Of a DNA stretch of 64,000 nucleotides, positions 58,170 to 64,000 are shown in pieces. The DNA lies in contig NC_092569.1 of NCBI RefSeq assembly GCF_037975245.1, positions 29,222,168-29,286,167 on the forward strand, in the 5' to 3' direction. This DNA comes from Apostichopus japonicus. Its lineage: Eukaryota > Echinodermata > Holothuroidea > Aspidochirotida > Stichopodidae. The position numbers were made by a program, and so were the translations under genes. Under the pieces are notes generated by a model, which saw only the letters and a list, made by a program, of their open reading frames with translations, searched no databases and had not been told where the DNA came from. How positions within the stretch are numbered: the stretch's first letter is position 1; each line of letters starts with the position of its first letter.

Positions 58170-58622
58170 CAGGGATGAGACTGAGCCGGGGAAAAAAATC
58201 TGAAATTTATCGATCGCCGTCCTGGGGGAGGGGTTTAAGGGGTGAATTTTTTTGTCAGGTAAGGAGGGCTTAAATGCAAAATGGTGGACTCTAGATGGAA
58301 TCTAACACATCACGTAACTCGCCAAAAAAGTGTGGAATTTCTGCTTGTATAATCTATCCATTAGCTTTTTTGAACCAAAAAAGGCTTTTTTGCTTGCTTT
58401 GTGCTACTTGATTCCACCACTGGTCAAATTCACAGTCCTTGCTTTGTGCTACTTGATTCCACCACTGGTCAAATTCCCTTCACAGTCCAGCATGTTCGGA
58501 AAAAAAATTTAATAAAAAAAATAATAAAAAATAATAAAAAACGCGAATTACGAGAAAAAAACGCGAAAATGAAAAAAAAAAAAATCGGAAATCCGCGTTT
58601 CCGCAGAAGAGTCTCATGCCTG
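58170..58622. mobile_element. Small DNA transposon with CAGGSATGAGACT ends, empty site in block A
   Basis: Starts CAGGGATGAGACTGAGCC and ends AGAGTCTCATGCCTG. Block A reads ATATATGATGTGTTAG without interruption. The duplicated target is ATG, or up to TGATG depending on where the right end is set, so the superfamily is uncertain (3-bp duplications occur in CACTA and Harbinger elements). It contains a 45-bp internal direct repeat (CTTGCTTTGTGCTACTTGAT at about 58393 and 58438). Confidence 0.82.
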
Positions 58623-58699
58623 ATGTGTTAGTATGCTATCAATACTGTTATGGTGCACATGACTCTATCAACCTACATCTGTACTTCTCTCCATCCATA

Positions 58700-59176
58700 A
58701 TTTAGAACTTTCCAAAAAAAAATCCTTCTGTGTTCATTCCTTGAATAAAAGTCTTTAGCAACCTCGGTTAAATCCAAGTCATCGGTCTTAGAGTTGTGTA
58801 CATCCTTAAACATCAGACATTGTATCTCTTTTGTGACATTGTGCTTCTCAGATAATTCTTTAGAAGACGCTGTGTGGAGAACGATCTTTCAGCTGAAGCG
58901 GTACTTAAATGAGCCAACAAATATACATGAATGAATTTTGCAAGTTCTGAAAGTAAGGGTTGGACATTTGGGTGTTTCTGCTATAGCAGAAATGATTGTG
59001 CTCATTGATGTAATTCTTTTCACATCAGGAAATTGCTGAAGAATAGTACCCCTTAACAACCTAAGCTGTGCATCAAACTGCGGAAAATCAATGTCACTGG
59101 TGTTTGTTTTCACAAGCTGATCTGATATCTCAAAAGCTATGCCATTTGCTGCATGTAGAATTATAATTTCCTCCAT
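58700..59176 (-). pseudogene. hAT-family transposase C-terminus, decayed (copy B)
   Basis: Copy of 3690-4139. The frame from 59176 reads MEEIIILHAANGIAFEISDQ and on to GSFKYRFS; the hAT signature YLLAHLSTASAERSFSTQRL lies in the shifted frame. The frame break is at the same place as in copy A, showing that inactivation predates duplication. The region beyond YLRST has further indels. Confidence 0.75.
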
Positions 59177-60137
59177 ATGGGTTAGTATTGTATATGACCC
59201 TGCAGTAATTCCAGTGAATCTCCTTTGTAGTACATCAAGGCATGCATCAATAGCCTCAACACTCTAGACACAGAAGTAGGATTTGGCATCATCAAGTATA
59301 GAATAATATCCTAGTAGAATGAGCTGCAACATTGATTGATTTTCATTTATTGAGATTGTTTATTGTTAACCGTGCTACAAACAGATGTGGGATGCCATTT
59401 TAGAATAGCATGTACAGACTAAAACTAAATAATTAATTTAATATATTAAAATTAACAAAGGCTTAAGATATTCAAAAAGACAGTTCTTCATCAAAAGGGC
59501 ACATTTTATTTGCCAGTTGGGCACATTTGCTATATTGGAAAAAAGTGGGGGTAGTTCCCCAAGTGCCCCCTCCTACCCCTCTAAGCCGATCTATGTGTAC
59601 ACTTACTTCTTCTATATATTGAGAAGCTTCAAAACTTTACTTATCTCGTCATACAGGAATATTTAGAAGGATATCTTCCACTGGCTGAAGTTGTCTGCTT
59701 AATACAAATTCTTGACATTTCTGCATCCTTAGGGAAAACCCACACCCTCATAGTATGTTATAAGGTGACGATATGAATATTTACAAAACGAAGTGGAACT
59801 TTCTGAATGCATCTGGCAACAAAAGAGTCAATGATATGATCATGGCAATCCAACTGAAAATGTTTTTTTGCCTTTCTGGATAATTTTTAACTAACGTATC
59901 TACAGAGAAAAGTATTATTTCTACTAAAGAAAAAAACAGTTGCATTTTGTTGAAATTCTAAAATGACAGAGAACCTTGACAGCTAAGCGAACATTCTAAC
60001 TATATCAAGGATAAATGAACAAGAAGATTATAATAGAAAAATAAAGGTTTTGAAAAACATTTGCCGTAATGACATCACAGACTAGCCACTGTGATCCATC
60101 CCAGGGAAGAATGAGGGGTTTGACCAGTCGAAATTAG

Positions 60138-62415
60138 TTCCATTCAATCGACCATATCATGAGTTAGGGACAAGATTTTGAGATGGGATCCTTGACTGAC
60201 AATGTGCTCTAAGTCTGCCCTTGTACAACCTGCTATTGCATTTCGTATGACTGTGGTGATTTAAATTACGAATTTCGAATGAAGCGATAACTACCTTTGA
60301 TGAAGTATTATTATTATAAATAATTCATAGTTTCCATGTTAATTTAAGGGATATTCCGTTGGCAGACGAAGATAACCTTGTATTAAGAGGGACTATATTG
60401 CAAGCTGACAAAAAACGGAAACTTGACGTTTTGGTGAGATGTATCTCGACAAAGATACATTTTCAGATTTTGAACGATTTGGTATCATCTCCATACGTCC
60501 CAGAAAAAACGTCAATTGTAAACTTCTTTTCATATTGGCGAGTTGTTGAATATCTCATCAATATGTCTTTTCTACGCTTCCGTACATTTATTACCACGCG
60601 CTCTACTCCAATAACAATAAGAAGTATAATATGACGCCAACCTGAAGTTGGCAAGGTGCCAGGAATAAGCAAAGACAATCGTAGCTTATCACTTTGAAAT
60701 TTAAGTGCAAACACAATAACACTATACAAATCATATGTATGTAAAAAGATCACAGAAATAAAATTTAAATGTCAAGAACATAGGGAATGAATGAAGATAA
60801 ATGTCCCACCAAATACATGCCATGTTTGTCATTATATGAAATTACTTCCTCTCTATATCAGTTGTTCACTTGCTCTTGTAATGTAGAAGGCAGTTCAACA
60901 AAATACCAGCTTGCTTTTATAATTGAGTTCTCTCATTTTTTGTATCTTTACCAACGTATACCCATGTACGCTGTATGTTCCATACTGTAGGATATTACAC
61001 TAGCGACCGGGATTTTCCCCAAAAATGACTCTTTTTCTTAACTTCGAACATTTGTTATAACACCTTTCAGTGGGAAACTTGAAGATTTTTTTGTTAACCA
61101 ATGAGCAAGTTATGAAAAGAGATTGACATATTTCTGCTCCTATGAAGGTAGTCTGGCGGTCCACCTCAATAAAAGAAAATAACTCATTGAACATCAAATG
61201 TTGAATTCTGAAGCATATTTAGATTATAATTTAGGTCTATATAAGTATAGAATAAATGCGTTGGCCCGAATGATTAATAAATACAATAAAATGTTCCTTC
61301 TTTTTTGGAACTCTAACTTTGATAGCTTAACAATTCTTTACATTGTGAGTTTGTATCGAAGTCATCAGACAGCCACTTCGTTTATTTTGTGGTGTCATTT
61401 TCAAGCATTTAGACGTAATTAGTCATACTATTTTGCTGCATTTATATAGTGCTATAGGCACGTAGCTGTTTTGTTATTTCATTCTTTATTTCTGTTCTAT
61501 ACTTTTCTTCTGTACAGAGGCATGCACAAGGAGGGGGGATTTTTTCATTTTTTGGGGGGTTTTCTGGAGGAGGCACCTAACCCTCCTACTGAAACATGAG
61601 AGTCTGCTTCAATAACACCATGGCAGCACCCCTCGATCCTTTATAAAATACAGGTTGCCCTTTAAATCTTCCTATTTAGACCTTCATTATAATCTATGTA
61701 GGCGTATGCCTCAGAATACACCATTTGGTATTTAAGTGACATTGGTCTTTTGTCTGTGGAAGGACCCCAGACCTGCATTCATATAGGATTCGACTTCAGT
61801 GACGCTTTATAGTCCGGCCCCCTCCTGTATAAATGTAGGAACAGTAAAGTACTCAACAACTATTGAGGTGAAATAGCGCCCCCTTTTTTTGTTTTTTGCC
61901 GATGGGTTGAAAAGTTAGCCATGTACCACCCATGCTTTCGTATCAAGCCATTGTATGTAACATCAACAAGAACTCTTGTGTACTTTTTCTGCCCATATCT
62001 ACTTAATCAGCTGGCTCATGAGCACCACCATCTGCATAGTAAATAAGAGGAAGGCTAAGCCGAGGAGCAGAAACCTGTGACATCTAGACACGAAACCTGT
62101 GACGGCTAGACGCGGAACCTGTGACGGCTAGATGCGGAAACCTGTGGAACACCCCAGGCTCGACCATTGGACTGGGGCAACATAAAATCCTTCATAAGAC
62201 TCCAGCCCATATTTGAACAAAAGTTCAGCCACCATTAATTTAATTATTAATTTAATCAGTTGGGGGAAATGCCTTTTAGATATATCATGGAGGTACTTCC
62301 ATTGATATATATATATATCTACATAGTTCTAACTCCCGAGTCTAATCCAGATACGCCTTGTTATGCACCATTTGAAGATTATATAAGGCTTATTTTGGTT
62401 TCAGGAAGGGGGGTC
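60138..62415. other. 2.28-kb segment present only in block B
   Basis: Collinearity with block A stops at GACCAGTCGAAATT and resumes near AAGAAATCAACCCC / CTCCTTCAAAGGAG. No clear inverted ends or target duplication. Open frames (for example 60359-60634) lack recognisable motifs. Includes a short tandem ACCTGTGACGGCTAGA (about 62070-62140). It could be an insertion in B or a deletion in A. Confidence 0.55.
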
Positions 62416-62821
62416 TGGGGAAGAAATCAACCCCCGGCTCCTTCAAAGGAGCTATGCTATCTTCCATCTTCATTGTATTGTGGCTTGTATGCCTTCTCAG
62501 AGGATGAAAAGTCATGAAATATACAGAAAGTGTTTCCAGAATCTTTATTGTTTATAGGCCTAGCCTAATAGAATTGTAACACAAATAATATTGCCTATAC
62601 CAGGGGCTGCCAATTATTCTGGGAGGCAACCGTCCAAAGTTTTTTTTTTAAATCGGGGGAACAAATAACAAATACAAAGTTGTTGTTATTTGTTTGACAA
62701 CTGCCCCTATATATGTGGGTAGGAATTATGTTTGTTCGCAATTCGCTGAGGGTAGGCTTGCACTGTAAACCGGTTTTAGTACCGGCCGAAACCGGTTTCC
62801 GCCGACCGAATTTCGGTACTA

Positions 62822-64000
62822 GGCTATTTGTTATTTTAAGAAAACCGAAAAAAACGAAATGTTAATAAAATACAATACTGCAAATACTGGAATAAAAAGT
62901 TAAAGCTTCCATCCATCATTTGTTGACTTTGGTTTCTCCTATTTAGTGATCTTTTTGCAATGTGAAAGTAAATTGCAACAAGCGAAAGCTTTCCTGCTAG
63001 ACGACATTGGCAGCTACGATTGGCACACGCCATATACCAGTGTTGAGTGTGGATAGCTAGGCCTAACATTAGGCTATGTAGCCCTTATAATTTATATGCG
63101 TGAATCAGTTATAGGTGACCTTGTATTTGTAGTATTGGACTTACCTTGGTGACCAACGTTAGTAGTTGTGAGAAGTACACACACTCAAATGACGAGATGC
63201 AGTTCAAAATTAATTGTTATATCCAACGTGTTTGTCCTCTTTATGTTGTTCTTATTATTTTACTTCAATTTAACAGTAGAGGATATGGAGAAAATCTTTT
63301 CAAACACATTGAGCAAAGTTCGTGTCCAAATAATGGTCGTTAAAACTTGAAAGGTACGTACATGGCGCAATCCACAATACCATACGACATGTACAGCCGC
63401 GCACGCAACTGGCTCAGAACACAGGCCTAGCAGTGAGAAAACATTTGAGCAGGGCTCTGTTAGTTGAACAACAAAGATGCAAAAAGTAACATTAGACCAA
63501 TCACAGTCTATTATTCACCAGATACACCTGACGTCAGGCAGGCTTGAGCCAAGGAATACTAAAGGAGTTAAAATGTTGTGCATATAGCTGGAAATTACAG
63601 ATGTTGCTGTTGGACAATTTTTCTTTGTACGCTAATAGATTTTCTTGGCAAGTTTCCTTTCACTACTTCTTATCAATTATCGTTAGACAAGGCGACTCTC
63701 AGTTGGTTAATTGTTCATTTACGTTGATGAATACTTGTTTCCCTTTTAACGTAAACAATTTATAATCTTTGCCGACCTTTAACTCCCGCTTTTGCCAGCA
63801 ATATTTTTCAACTTGTACTTGAAAGTGTAGGCGGCAAATTCTCTTCAATCCTTGAAGAGAAATTTATTTTACCGCCAAGACACCACCGCGAACATGGCTA
63901 GAGCCTCGTGCAATTTGGTACCTTCGAACACTTTGTCAGCCACTACTGAATTTATTGGACCAATCATATTGTAAAGAATTTTTTTACGATCTCCAATTGG
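62822..64000. other. Right edge, no confident gene
   Basis: A plus-strand frame at 63168-63350 has a hydrophobic stretch (LIVISNVFVLFMLFLLFYFN) like a type II membrane anchor, but is short and unsupported. On the minus strand GTAAG follows CACCAAG at about 63131-63137, a donor-like site without a good exon. Confidence 0.3.

Larger units (their letters stand above)
57144..62821. repeat. Segmental duplication, right copy (block B)
   Basis: Collinear with 2946-5549. It carries a linker exon, the same decayed hAT transposase, and extra segments at 57596-57962 and 58170-58622 (transposon insertions) and about 60138-62415 (undetermined). It lies directly right of the gypsy LTR. Confidence 0.9.

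Noticed and set aside
60359-60634. Frame reading DNLVLRGTILQ, faintly like a retroelement integrase N-terminus
   Set aside because: No zinc-finger HHCC or catalytic motif follows, and the match is too short.
63168-63350. Short type II membrane protein
   Set aside because: Only 60 codons with a stop right after; a hydrophobic AT-rich stretch can arise by chance and no downstream exon was seen.

Overview
The window is eukaryotic nuclear DNA. Genes are split by GT/AG introns, protein-coding sequence is sparse, and most of the rest is repeats and nested transposons. The combination suggests a marine invertebrate deuterostome such as an echinoderm or hemichordate (inference): fibrinogen-related-domain (FReD) genes in tandem, a Ty3/gypsy element with integrase upstream of reverse transcriptase (the Gmr1-type order described from deuterostomes), many hAT elements with GGCGTAGG or CAGGG ends, tRNA-derived SINEs, and an animal-type CACTA/EnSpm transposon.

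Host genes, minus strand. Two paralogous FReD genes lie head to tail. The right gene ends at 29104. Its FReD is encoded by three exons (36456-36584, 32074-32338, 29104-29366), preceded by a Thr/Pro-rich linker exon (37340-37401) and, phase-compatibly, by an exon at 57291-57359. The left gene shows only upstream exons: a candidate signal-peptide exon (7296-7422), then 3100-3165, 1000-1086 and 33-119. Its FReD must lie beyond the left edge. All linker exons are phase 1 in, so they can be duplicated or lost without breaking the frame. The blocks 2946-5549 and 57144-62821 are copies of each other, each carrying one linker exon and the same decayed hAT transposase, which ties the two genes to a segmental duplication.

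Middle of the window. 7-29 kb is a graveyard of MITEs, SINEs, minisatellites and a LINE fragment. 30.7-31.4 kb is a 54-bp minisatellite. 33.4-36.5 kb is a ~77-bp minisatellite of about 40 units in the first FReD intron; each unit carries a copy of the FReD exon end and its 5' splice site.

Right-hand nest, 38.5-57.1 kb. A Gmr1-type gypsy element lies in the intron between 37401 and 57291. Its 3' LTR is split at the TATA region by a 13.35-kb CACTA/EnSpm transposon (43189-56537, TA target duplication). The CACTA element carries two plus-strand genes: a 912-residue zinc-finger DDE transposase (45252-47990) and a five-exon, 531-residue SAM-domain protein (48395-54435). Intron 1 of the SAM gene holds a tRNA-Ser-like SINE whose ATA tail is split by a 755-bp hAT-like MITE. 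This gives a five-level nest whose order of insertion can be read directly.

The most interesting items are the CACTA element that pairs a transposase with a SAM-domain partner, the array of decoy splice donors inside the FReD gene, and the integrase-before-reverse-transcriptase gypsy element.
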